64,000 nt of DNA. Origin: Clostridiales bacterium. GTDB lineage: Bacteria; Bacillota; Clostridia; Oscillospirales; UBA644. The stretch covers positions 1-64,000 of the forward strand of contig JAEEJO010000037.1 in the NCBI GenBank assembly GCA_016281915.1, read 5' to 3'. This document shows positions 6,628-15,040 of this stretch, piece after piece. Within the stretch, counting starts at the first letter, position 1, and each line of letters begins with the position of its first letter. The notes under the pieces are model-generated. The model saw only the letters and a list, made by a program, of their open reading frames with translations. It was not told the DNA's origin and did not search any database. Made by a program: the position numbers and the translations under genes.

Positions 6628-9024
6628 TTATTCTCCGTAATCCAGAACAGGCAAAGTAAGAGAGACATCTTTGAATCCCTCTGCAGATACTGTCAGGGTC
6701 ACGCTTCCGCTTTCGGTTTTGGAGCGAACGATTGCAAGAAGTCTGCCCCTGTAAGACGTGAAAGCGCCAGAGCAGTAGTTTTCCGCGGTGATCGGACGTG
6801 CTACGCCGAATGCGGCAAGTTCGCCTGCGCCCGAAACGTCGGCTTTACAGAGGATCTCAGCATCGGGAACTCTTGTCCCTGAAGCATCCGTGATTTCTGC
6901 AGTGATATACGCAAGAGAGCATCCGTTTGCCAAGAGGGACGCCACGTTAGAAGTCAGCCTGATCGTCTCCGGTCTGCCGGCGGTAAAAACAACGTCGCGG
7001 CTGATTTCTTCATTTCCGTTATAGCTTATTGCCGTTAAAGTTCCCGGCGCATAGATAACGTTGAACTCAGCGGTATACCTGTTGCTTTTGCCCGCAGGTT
7101 TGCGGCCGAGGCTGACACCGTTGAGAATAAGCTCGACTTCCTGCGCGGCGGAGTAAACATCCACCTGAACCGGTTTTCCTTCATAGCCGCGCCATGTCCA
7201 GCTGTTTTCGCGCTCCGGCCATGACCACGCGCTCAGCTCTTCCGCCTTTCCGTAATTGGCGGGGTACCCGGAAGCGATATACGTTTCGTTGGAGCCCCAG
7301 ACGATTTTCCTGTAATGAAGCTGGGGTCTTTCGAAGCCGCAGATATCAAAATCACTGCAGTTTGCAAGACGCCACGGGAAACCGGACACCATATCGGCAG
7401 AGTCTTTTTCCGCCTTATCATAATAAACTGCTTTTCCTATGCCGGCCTCGCCGATATAGTCAAAACCAGTCCATGTAAAATCACCGATGACATACGGCAG
7501 TTTTTCCGTTATATCCCATACTCTGTCGATCTCTTTCGGGAAGCTTTCCGTTCCGCATATTATTCTGTCGGGGAACCGAACGCCGTCTTTTTCATATCTT
7601 TCGGGCAGATAATTGTATCCCATAATATCAAGAACCGCGCCGTAAGGCTCTGTATATTTTCCCCAGTTGGCTTCTCTGAATGAGGCGGCAGCCTCCGCCC
7701 CTTCGGTTTCGGAAATACGTTTTTCTTCTTCGAAAATCCCCTCTGCCTCTTTGGGCACCGTTCCGTTCCAGAGAATGCAAACGGCACTTGTAACGGGACG
7801 GGTAGAGTCAAGCGAGCGAACTTTTTCCGCAAGGGCTCGGGCGACCTCGTAACCGTTGCCTCCGCCTCCCCGTTCGCCTACCTCATTACCAATCGACCAG
7901 ATGGCGACGGAAGGATGGTTTCTGTCGCGCAGAATAAAGCTTTCCATATCGCTTTCCCAGTTATTTCCGAAGTAAAGATGATAGTCGTTCGTGTTTTTTT
8001 CGAGATTCCACATATCGAAAGCTTCGTCCATCACTATAATGCCGAGTTTATCGCAGATAGCGAGCATATCGCGCGAAGGCGGGTTATGCGCGGATCTGAC
8101 AGCATTAAAGCCGTTGTTTTTAAGCAAGGAGAGCTTGCGGTATTCGCTGTCGTAAAATGATGCTGCGCCGAGAAGCCCGTTGTCATGATGGACGCAGGCG
8201 CCTTTCAGCTTGACAGTTCTTCCGTTGAGCATAAAGCCGTTTTTAACCTCCGCTGAAACGGTACGTATTCCGAAAGAAACAAAATCGCTGTCAAGGCAGC
8301 AGCCATCTCTGTTTTTCACTCTTGCGCTGACGGTATAAAGCGCGGGATTGTCTGTATCCCAAAGGTCGGCATCGGGAATGACAAAACGAAGCCTGCAAAC
8401 CGTTTTTCCTCCTGCCTCGATATGTACAACCCTTGACTCCGCCGCTTCACCTATCGAAGCGCAGACACGGTATTCACCCGACTCGTCAGTTTCATTCTGC
8501 ACGGTTATCTCGACGATAACGTATGCCGTGCCGTCTGAAATTCTTTCGGTATGAGCATAGATGCCCCACGGAGCAATGTGTATAAGATCTCCTACGAGCA
8601 GATCCACGTGACGGTAAAGTCCGGACCCGCTATACCATCGGCTGTTGAGCTGTGAGGAATTATCGACCGTAACGGTAAGGATACCGTCTTCGCCCGGGGT
8701 CACGAATTCTGTAATATCCGCATGGAAAGGAGTATAGCCGTAAGGATGGGAAACGATAGCTCTGCCGTTGAATGAAACATCGGTAAGTCCGTATGAGCCG
8801 TCGAATTCTACGATCACTTTTTTATTTTTCCATTCCTGCGGAACTGATAAGGTTTTTTCATAATACCCCGTTCCGCCCGTATAATATCCGCTTGCAGCGG
8901 CTGAAGCAGCATCGGCAGAGACGTCTGTGCCGATAGTGAAATCGTGCGGCAGATTAACGGTGCTTGCATCGCCTTTTTTCTCTGTTCTGAATTTCCAGTT
9001 TCTGTCGATAGATATGCGGTTCAT
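6628..9024 (-). CDS. Glycoside hydrolase family 2 (beta-galactosidase-like)
   Basis: A 798-residue cytoplasmic glycosidase. The order is GH2: a sugar-binding jelly roll (about 1-150), an Ig-like domain (150-255), a TIM barrel (255-600) and C-terminal beta domains. The acid/base is Glu381 in WSIGNEVGERG; the likely nucleophile is Glu493 in CGTESFP. NAVRSAHNPPS and VMDEAFDMW are classic GH2 signatures. Beta-galactosidase is the commonest activity in this subgroup, but beta-glucuronidase or mannosidase cannot be excluded. No signal peptide is present, so the substrate must be imported. It lies 51 bases after the GH106-like gene. Confidence 0.92.
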   Translation of the reverse strand: MNRISIDRNWKFRTEKKGDASTVNLPHDFTIGTDVSADAASAAASGYYTGGTGYYEKTLSVPQEWKNKKVIVEFDGSYGLTDVSFNGRAIVSHPYGYTPFHADITEFVTPGEDGILTVTVDNSSQLNSRWYSGSGLYRHVDLLVGDLIHIAPWGIYAHTERISDGTAYVIVEITVQNETDESGEYRVCASIGEAAESRVVHIEAGGKTVCRLRFVIPDADLWDTDNPALYTVSARVKNRDGCCLDSDFVSFGIRTVSAEVKNGFMLNGRTVKLKGACVHHDNGLLGAASFYDSEYRKLSLLKNNGFNAVRSAHNPPSRDMLAICDKLGIIVMDEAFDMWNLEKNTNDYHLYFGNNWESDMESFILRDRNHPSVAIWSIGNEVGERGGGGNGYEVARALAEKVRSLDSTRPVTSAVCILWNGTVPKEAEGIFEEEKRISETEGAEAAASFREANWGKYTEPYGAVLDIMGYNYLPERYEKDGVRFPDRIICGTESFPKEIDRVWDITEKLPYVIGDFTWTGFDYIGEAGIGKAVYYDKAEKDSADMVSGFPWRLANCSDFDICGFERPQLHYRKIVWGSNETYIASGYPANYGKAEELSAWSWPERENSWTWRGYEGKPVQVDVYSAAQEVELILNGVSLGRKPAGKSNRYTAEFNVIYAPGTLTAISYNGNEEISRDVVFTAGRPETIRLTSNVASLLANGCSLAYITAEITDASGTRVPDAEILCKADVSGAGELAAFGVARPITAENYCSGAFTSYRGRLLAIVRSKTESGSVTLTVSAEGFKDVSLTLPVLDYGE

Positions 9025-9075
9025 AGGTTTTCTCCTGTCCGAATTATTTATTTTGAAAATACGGTTTTACGGATC

Positions 9076-11634
9076 TTATTCTTTTATTGTCAGACTGCAG
9101 TTCCCGGTGATACCCGAAAGTGTTTCGCACCTTTCTTCAGGCGTGTTTTCACGTTCCGAATTTGTTGCGACCTCAATACGGAAAGAGTTCTCGCCTTCTT
9201 TAAGAAGATTTGCTATCTCAAAACGGTATTCGGGAACGATCTGAACGCCTGCGCTTATGCCGTTGATAAACAGCTCTACGCCTTCATGGGCATCGGTGAT
9301 CACAAGCACGGCACGTGACGGGATCGTTTTGAGGCAGACCGTTTTTTCGTATCTTGCAAGTCCCGAAAAACGAGGCATCTGCTGAGCAAGAGTATCAGGC
9401 AGAGAGATCTCTTTTTCGTTTTCGAATCGGGGGTAATCTATCGCGCGGCAAACGCTGCGTTTCCAGCCTTCATTCAAAGGTATTTCGGTTCCTTCAAACG
9501 GTTCGGGAAGGAACTGCGAAGCATCGTGCTTAAATCCCGAAAGAACTATAACGCTGTGAAGAGGTTCGCAAGAGAAAGTTACTCGGGTCCCGTTGGCGGT
9601 TTTTTCGGATTTTATATGTCTCAGTCCGTTTTCCCACGCATCGTAGATGCAGCATTCACCGAAAGATCCGATATCCGCGGAGCCGTGCCATGTTTTTGTT
9701 CCCTCGTTTACAAACATATAAATATCGCAGTCTCCAGCGACGTGAAGAACGCGCATATCACGGTTTTCGGGGGTTATACGGACTGTAGGGATACAGAGTT
9801 TTGCTGTTTCGCAAGGAATAGTATCGGGTGAAACGGTATTTGCATCGAGTATTTTCACGCCGTTTTTCTCAAGATCGGGTAAAGCGTTCTTTACGCAGGG
9901 GGCAATAAACTCGCATGCGGGAATTATAAGGGCTTTATAGCTTCTTCCGTTTACGCAAAGTCCGTTTGACAGATCTGTATTATAGCGCTCGGGACGCGAA
10001 AAAACGTCTGCGGGGATAAAATCATAAGCTATCTGATTTCTTGCAAGAGGTTCAGCGACGTTTTCGGGCAGCATGCAATCGCCCATCCAGTCGCTTTCTG
10101 CTGAATACAGGATCGCTGTTTCGGGAACGGTCGAGCCGGATTGAAGAAGCGTTGCTACCCTGTTCATATAAAGCATAAGCTTGCCGAAATGTTTAAACTG
10201 CGGATCGTTGCCGTGATTGTAAAAATGAGGCGGGCAGTCTCCGTCAGGGTATTTTGTCAAAGAAAACGCGTGCGGAACAAAATGGTTTATATTCCTTACA
10301 AGGCAGTGATCGGCAAGATATTTTTCAAGACGAACGCCCTCTTTCCAGCCCACCGCCCCGAATATTTCGCACATGCTGTTGCCGTGTTTTTTCGGGTCTA
10401 TAGCCGCCTGAGACGCCGCAAGAGAAGCAAGAACGAAATGATAGAAACGTCCGAGACGCCTTGGTGCGTCGAATTCTCCCTGAGGGAATACCTGGGCGCC
10501 TATCATATCGATGCCGGACATATCCTGTCCGCCAAGACCACGGAAATAGTGACCGAGGCTGGGACCTGTGCGAAAATGCTGGTTTTCGTCCTCTATGATG
10601 TGTCCTATATACTGAACTCCGTGATCTCTGCACCATCCGCCTACCTGTTCGGAAAAATTGCGTTCCACAAGTGACGTTACCGCATCCATATACTCCAAAC
10701 GGACCTTTGCAGAGGCATTTTTGTCAATATCCGTATCCCAGATAAGCGGCATGAAAGAGACCCAGTTTTCTCCGAGACGTTTTTCCATTTCTTTCGTGAC
10801 GTCGTCGCCCCACGCCTCGTCTTCAAGTTTCCAGATCGGTTTTCCTGTTTCGTAAAGATGTCCGTTTCCGAGTTCGGGCTCATCGGAGAAAAAGCCAGCA
10901 ATGGTTTTGCCGAAATCGGAAGCGTAATGCTGCCAGAATTTTTCGTGGACCTCGTCTAAAAGGATCCTGCAGGATCTTTGAGAGGTCATGTTAATAAGAA
11001 GTCTTCTTGCGCCGCGGTTGCGCGTAAGATGAAGGACGTATAAAGTCCATTCCCCTTCGGGAACACGGAAAGAAAACGTTTCTTTATCGATATTATTGCT
11101 AAGGTCTATGATGCCGTCAGGCAGTGTTCCGTTTTTTCTTACCGCAATAATACCGAGAAGCTTATCGTCATGAAAAACTCTCTTATTGCGGTTTTTGACG
11201 TCGTATTCTTCCATTTCGTTATACGGAACAAAAGGTGTAGCAGGTCTGCATTCGCTGACGTTGACGGTCATCTCGGTGCCCGAAGGCGGACATTTTACGG
11301 TTCTGTAAACAAGGCACTGTCTGCAGAGCTCTTCCGGAGCGGTCGACATTTTTCCGTTTGCAAAACCCGTGGGGAAATGGCTGTCGTCAAGTATCCAGAC
11401 TTTCATGCCGAGCTTGCGCGCCTCGTCAAGGATTATATCCATATCATGCCACCACTGAGGTCCTGCAAAATCCGGGTGCGGGCGGCTCTCAACGCAAACC
11501 GCGCCTATATTTGCGGAATGGACGGCTCTCATATATTCGCGTGTGACCGATTCTTCCTCTCCCCTTATCCAGAAAAAAGGAAGAATATGGTTTTCATATT
11601 CGCCTTTAAGAAGTTTTTCAACTGTTTCTGTCAT
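9076..11634 (-). CDS. GH106-like glycosyl hydrolase (putative rhamnosidase)
   Basis: An 852-residue protein. The start HILPFFWIRGEEE and GAVCVESRPHPDF, then KVWILDDSHFPTG, match a clostridial group of large glycosyl hydrolases related to GH106 alpha-L-rhamnosidases: a TIM-like N-terminal region with acidic residues in FFSDEPELGNG, and a C-terminal jelly-roll sugar-binding domain (about 740-850). The start is the ATG at 11634 after GAGGGA; the ORF's earlier start is in the leader. No signal peptide is seen. It is the first gene of the three-gene operon and has a strong promoter. The GH106 link is recognition by eye, and the sugar specificity is inferred. Confidence 0.7.
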   Translation of the reverse strand: MTETVEKLLKGEYENHILPFFWIRGEEESVTREYMRAVHSANIGAVCVESRPHPDFAGPQWWHDMDIILDEARKLGMKVWILDDSHFPTGFANGKMSTAPEELCRQCLVYRTVKCPPSGTEMTVNVSECRPATPFVPYNEMEEYDVKNRNKRVFHDDKLLGIIAVRKNGTLPDGIIDLSNNIDKETFSFRVPEGEWTLYVLHLTRNRGARRLLINMTSQRSCRILLDEVHEKFWQHYASDFGKTIAGFFSDEPELGNGHLYETGKPIWKLEDEAWGDDVTKEMEKRLGENWVSFMPLIWDTDIDKNASAKVRLEYMDAVTSLVERNFSEQVGGWCRDHGVQYIGHIIEDENQHFRTGPSLGHYFRGLGGQDMSGIDMIGAQVFPQGEFDAPRRLGRFYHFVLASLAASQAAIDPKKHGNSMCEIFGAVGWKEGVRLEKYLADHCLVRNINHFVPHAFSLTKYPDGDCPPHFYNHGNDPQFKHFGKLMLYMNRVATLLQSGSTVPETAILYSAESDWMGDCMLPENVAEPLARNQIAYDFIPADVFSRPERYNTDLSNGLCVNGRSYKALIIPACEFIAPCVKNALPDLEKNGVKILDANTVSPDTIPCETAKLCIPTVRITPENRDMRVLHVAGDCDIYMFVNEGTKTWHGSADIGSFGECCIYDAWENGLRHIKSEKTANGTRVTFSCEPLHSVIVLSGFKHDASQFLPEPFEGTEIPLNEGWKRSVCRAIDYPRFENEKEISLPDTLAQQMPRFSGLARYEKTVCLKTIPSRAVLVITDAHEGVELFINGISAGVQIVPEYRFEIANLLKEGENSFRIEVATNSERENTPEERCETLSGITGNCSLTIKE

Positions 11635-11697
11635 AAACGTTCCCTCTCGTCTGATCTGTATTTTACAAAACAATTCAGCATTTATTGCTGCCCGATC

Positions 11698-11726
11698 ATT
11701 TTAACATTAATATATCTCCGTGTCAA
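11698..11726 (-). promoter_or_regulatory. Promoter of glycosidase operon
   Basis: On the minus strand TTGACA and TAAAAT are separated by 17 bases, with TGT before the -10. It lies about 64 bases upstream of the GH106-like start codon. No clear operator palindrome is seen. Confidence 0.75.
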
Positions 11727-11766
11727 GAGAAAAGCTGGAAAGAATGCAAAAATAAGCGGTGATTTC

Positions 11767-11802
11767 AAAAAAAGATCTTTCCGCAGAAACGGAAAGATCT
11801 TT
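11767..11802 (-). terminator. Terminator after nfn operon
   Basis: On the minus strand AAAGATCTTTCCG pairs with CGGAAAGATCTTT, followed by a run of T. It comes 5 bases after the stop of the NfnB-like gene and separates it from the glycosidase operon promoter. Confidence 0.85.
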
Positions 11803-11806
11803 ATAT

Positions 11807-13189
11807 TCAACCGCGAAGTTTTTTGTCGATCGATGCCGCAGCCTTCTTGCCTGCGCCCATGGCGAGTATTACGGTTGCTGCACCTGTTACCGCGTCACCG
11901 CCGGCATAGACGTTTTCTCTTGTCGTTTCGCCGTTTTCGTCAACTACGATGCCTCCCTTAGGAGACGTTTCAAGTCCGCCTGTCGTTGATTTTATGAGCG
12001 GATTAGGCGATGTGCCTATTGCCATGATAACACAGTCAAGAGGTATTTCAAACTCGGAATCGGCCTTTTCTACCGGGCTTCTTCTGCCTGAAGCATCGGG
12101 TTCGCCGAGCGTCATTTCAACGCATTTTATGCCGGAAACCGACTTTCCGTCATCAGAAAGAATAGCCGTCGGGTTTGTGAGGAGTCTGAAAACGATCCCT
12201 TCCTCTTTTGCGTGCTCGACCTCTTCTGCTCTTGCGGGAAGCTCCTGCTCGCTGCGTCTGTAAATAATATAAACCTCTTTTGCTCCGAGTCGTTTTGCGC
12301 TTCGCGCGGCGTCCATAGCAACGTTTCCGCCTCCGACTACCGCGACCCTTTCAGGCCTCATAACGGGAGTTTCGGAGTTTTCCCTGTAAGCCTTCATAAG
12401 ATTGATGCGGGTAAGAAATTCGTTTGCGGAATAAACGCCGTTAAGACCTTCGCCCGGAATATTCATAAATCTCGGAAGTCCGGCGCCGGAGCCGATAAAG
12501 ACAGCCTCAAAGCCCTGTTCGATAAGCTCGTCGACCGTGAGGGTCTTACCTATAACAACGTTTGTTTCGATCTTTACGCCAAGAGCTTTAAGACCTTCGA
12601 CCTCTTTTGAAACTATGTCCTTAGGAAGGCGAAATTCGGGGATACCGTAAACGAGAACACCACCGGCTGTGTGAAGAGCTTCAAAAACGGTCACGTCGTA
12701 ACCTTTTTTCGCGAGATCTCCCGCGCAGGTAAGTCCCGAAGGACCTGAGCCGACAATCGCAACGCGATGTCCGTTGGGTTTCGGAAGGTCAATTTTTCCG
12801 TCCGCAGATGAGTTGTGACGGTCCGCAACAAATCTTTCGAGACGGCCTATGCCGACAGGCTCGCCCTTTTTACCTCTTACGCAATATTTTTCGCACTGTG
12901 ATTCCTGCGGACAAACTCTTCCGCAGACTGCAGGAAGAGAACTTGAAAGGGAGATTATCTCATATGCTTTTTCAAAATTGCCTTCGGCTGTTTCATGTAT
13001 GAACGAAGGGATATCTATTGCAACGGGGCACCCCTGCGTACACGGTTTGTTTTTGCAGTTAAGGCAGCGGGCTGCCTCGTCGAGAGCCTGTTCTTCACTG
13101 TATCCTAGGGCGACCTCGTTGAAATTTCTGTTTCTTACGTCCGGTTCCTGCGAAGGCATCGGATTTTTTTTCAAAGACATATTGGGCAT
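11807..13189 (-). CDS. nfnB: NfnB-like/GltA NADPH-dependent oxidoreductase subunit
   Basis: The large subunit of an NfnAB-type transhydrogenase, or the related glutamate-synthase small chain. It has two N-terminal 4Fe-4S sets: EAARCLNCKNKPCTQGCP and CGRVCPQESQCEKYC. They are followed by an FAD Rossmann motif, AIVGSGPSGLTCAG, and an NAD(P) motif, AVVGGGNVAMDAARS. The 460 residues are normal. With the adjacent FAD/2Fe-2S subunit it forms an NADH-dependent ferredoxin:NADP oxidoreductase that bifurcates electrons. No glutamate synthase large chain is nearby, which favours the Nfn reading. It begins 9 bases after its partner. Confidence 0.88.
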   Translation of the reverse strand: MPNMSLKKNPMPSQEPDVRNRNFNEVALGYSEEQALDEAARCLNCKNKPCTQGCPVAIDIPSFIHETAEGNFEKAYEIISLSSSLPAVCGRVCPQESQCEKYCVRGKKGEPVGIGRLERFVADRHNSSADGKIDLPKPNGHRVAIVGSGPSGLTCAGDLAKKGYDVTVFEALHTAGGVLVYGIPEFRLPKDIVSKEVEGLKALGVKIETNVVIGKTLTVDELIEQGFEAVFIGSGAGLPRFMNIPGEGLNGVYSANEFLTRINLMKAYRENSETPVMRPERVAVVGGGNVAMDAARSAKRLGAKEVYIIYRRSEQELPARAEEVEHAKEEGIVFRLLTNPTAILSDDGKSVSGIKCVEMTLGEPDASGRRSPVEKADSEFEIPLDCVIMAIGTSPNPLIKSTTGGLETSPKGGIVVDENGETTRENVYAGGDAVTGAATVILAMGAGKKAAASIDKKLRG

Positions 13190-13198
13190 ACCAGCACC

Positions 13199-14026
13199 TC
13201 ACTTTGTATTCAAAAGCCGGCAGGCTTTTTCGCGTTCAAATTCTTTATACATGGTATTTCGGCGCATCGCCTCGTCAAAATCGACCTGATGTCCGTCAAA
13301 ATCAGGGCCGTCGACGCACGCAAATTTCATTTTTCCGCCAACGGTAAGGCGGCAGCCGCCGCACATACCCGTGCCGTCTATCATTATGGGATTCATGCTT
13401 ACCACAGTCTTTATTCCGTATTCTTCGGTAAGTCTGCAAACGAATTTCATCATTATCAGCGGTCCGATCGCAATGACCTCATCATATTCTGCGCCGTTTT
13501 CAATAAGCCTTTTCAGTGCATCGGTGACAAGGCCCTTTTCGCCGTAAGATCCGTCGTCCGTCATAATAACAAGATTATCGCTTGCAGCTCTGAATTCGTC
13601 CTCGAGAAATACGAGATCCTTATTTCTGAACCCTACGATAAAATCAACGGATGCGCCGAGCTTCGTAAGCTTTTTCGCTACGGGGTACGCTATCGCGCAG
13701 CCCACTCCGCCGCCTACCACCGCTACCTTGCGCAAGCCTTCCGTTTCGGTAGGTCTTCCGAGAGGCCCTGCAACGTCACAGATAAAACCGCCTTCGGGTA
13801 TATCGTTAAGAGCCGCCGTTGTTCCGCCGACTATCTGGACTATAACGGTGACCGTGCCTGCATCGCGGTCGAAATCCGAAATCGTAAGCGGTATTCTTTC
13901 GCTTTCGGAATTCGGCCTTAGAATAACGAACTGACCGGGTTCAGCTTTTTTTGCTATCAGAGGAGCTTCAAACGTAAAAAGTGTGACCGTGGGATTCAGT
14001 GCGCGTTTTGTTATTATCTTATTCAT
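13199..14026 (-). CDS. nfnA: NfnA-like FAD/2Fe-2S electron-transfer subunit
   Basis: A 275-residue sulfide/dihydroorotate-dehydrogenase-like reductase subunit: an FAD domain at the start, an NAD(H) domain around VAVVGGGVGCAIAYP, and a C-terminal 2Fe-2S site in GTGMCGGCRLTVGGKMKFAC. With the downstream nfnB product it would couple NADH and reduced ferredoxin to NADP reduction in the cytoplasm. The tail HQVDFDEAMRRNTMY is characteristic of this protein in clostridia. It follows the nanA-like gene by 26 bases, so the three may be cotranscribed. Confidence 0.88.
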   Translation of the reverse strand: MNKIITKRALNPTVTLFTFEAPLIAKKAEPGQFVILRPNSESERIPLTISDFDRDAGTVTVIVQIVGGTTAALNDIPEGGFICDVAGPLGRPTETEGLRKVAVVGGGVGCAIAYPVAKKLTKLGASVDFIVGFRNKDLVFLEDEFRAASDNLVIMTDDGSYGEKGLVTDALKRLIENGAEYDEVIAIGPLIMMKFVCRLTEEYGIKTVVSMNPIMIDGTGMCGGCRLTVGGKMKFACVDGPDFDGHQVDFDEAMRRNTMYKEFEREKACRLLNTK

Positions 14027-14052
14027 GACCCAACCGTTCCTTCCGAGTATAA

Positions 14053-14937
14053 TTACCTGCCGTTCAGTCTGTTTACGGTATCAAATATCTCTCGTGCAGC
14101 AGTCTTCTGTGCTTCGGTAGTTTCGGCAAAAGGCTGTCTGCATCCGCATGAAGAGATACCGTAAAGAGCGAGTACTTCTTTGAGAGTTTGATAGATGCCT
14201 GCTTTAAGAAGCATATCTGTAACGGTGTTTATTTTTTTCTGTGCCGCAAGAGCAGCGGGGATATTGTTTTGTTTGCAGTTTTCAAAAACTTCTCTGCCCC
14301 AGTTCCCGATTATGTTGTAGGTGCTGCCTATCGCCCCGTCGGTTCCGAGTATTGCTGCGGAGAGGAGGGCTTCGTCAACGCCAGAAAAGATGATCTTGTC
14401 GGGGAACGCTGTCCTGAGTCTTTCAAGGAAGAAGTAATCCTGTGCCGAATTTTTGACCCCTATGATGTTTCCGTGAGAAAACAGGGCGTCAAAATCAGCC
14501 ATAGAAAGAGAAACCGACGTCAGGACGGGAATATTGTAAACGACCAGAGGAAGTTTTGATCTTTCGGCGAGTCTGAGATAATAATATACTACCTCTTTGT
14601 TTGTGAATTTATAATAAAAAGGCGTGACGGCAGAAACTGCGTCATATCCGTTTTCAGCCGCAAGATCGGCAAGCTCGTAAACCTCTTCGACAACGTTCGA
14701 GCCTATATGCGCTATAAGAGAAACCCTGCCTTTTGCGGTTTTTGACACAGACGTTAAGACCTCTTTTTTCTGAGCATGGCTCATAAGGAAGTTTTCGCCC
14801 GTGCTGCCGCATACATAAAGCCCGTCTGCTTTACAGTTGTCTATAACATGATCTGTCAGTTTGCCGATAGCCGTGGTATCAGGTTTGCCGTTTTTATCAA
14901 AAAGCGTCAGAAGCGCCGGGTAGATGCCTTTGTTCAT
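14053..14937 (-). CDS. nanA: N-acetylneuraminate lyase-like aldolase
   Basis: A 294-residue class I aldolase of the DHDPS/NAL family, which splits sialic acid to N-acetylmannosamine and pyruvate if it is a true NanA. Visible are GSTGE near residue 50, YYKF and YNIP with the catalytic tyrosine, the Schiff-base Lys in IIGVKNSAQDYF, and GAIGSTYNI, which is typical of NAL rather than DHDPS. I start at the ATG at 14937, ten bases after GGAGG; the ORF's extra 23 residues lie in the promoter. Other 2-keto acid lyases remain possible, since no nanE, nanK or transporter is nearby. Confidence 0.82.
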   Translation of the reverse strand: MNKGIYPALLTLFDKNGKPDTTAIGKLTDHVIDNCKADGLYVCGSTGENFLMSHAQKKEVLTSVSKTAKGRVSLIAHIGSNVVEEVYELADLAAENGYDAVSAVTPFYYKFTNKEVVYYYLRLAERSKLPLVVYNIPVLTSVSLSMADFDALFSHGNIIGVKNSAQDYFFLERLRTAFPDKIIFSGVDEALLSAAILGTDGAIGSTYNIIGNWGREVFENCKQNNIPAALAAQKKINTVTDMLLKAGIYQTLKEVLALYGISSCGCRQPFAETTEAQKTAAREIFDTVNRLNGR

Positions 14938-14977
14938 CTGGATATCCTCCGCAACACATATTTGCATATTATAATAT

Positions 14978-15006
14978 ATTTTATCATAAATATTTATAAA
15001 AGTCAA
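14978..15006 (-). promoter_or_regulatory. Promoter of nanA-nfn run
   Basis: On the minus strand TTGACT and TAAAAT are spaced by 17 bases with TGA before the -10. The -10 region overlaps an AT-rich stretch just upstream of the nanA ribosome site. Confidence 0.7.
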
Positions 15007-15040
15007 CAGCCGCCGGGAGTCGGCGGCGGTCTCATGATAA

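Noticed and set aside
10141-10674. Plus-strand ORF of 177 residues
   Set aside because: Antisense to the GH106-like gene, rich in rare runs of Lys/Arg, and without a ribosome site.
11170-11961. Plus-strand ORF of 263 residues opposite the GH106-like gene
   Set aside because: It is antisense to a clear gene and a terminator, with no ribosome site and no protein-like composition; it is a shadow.
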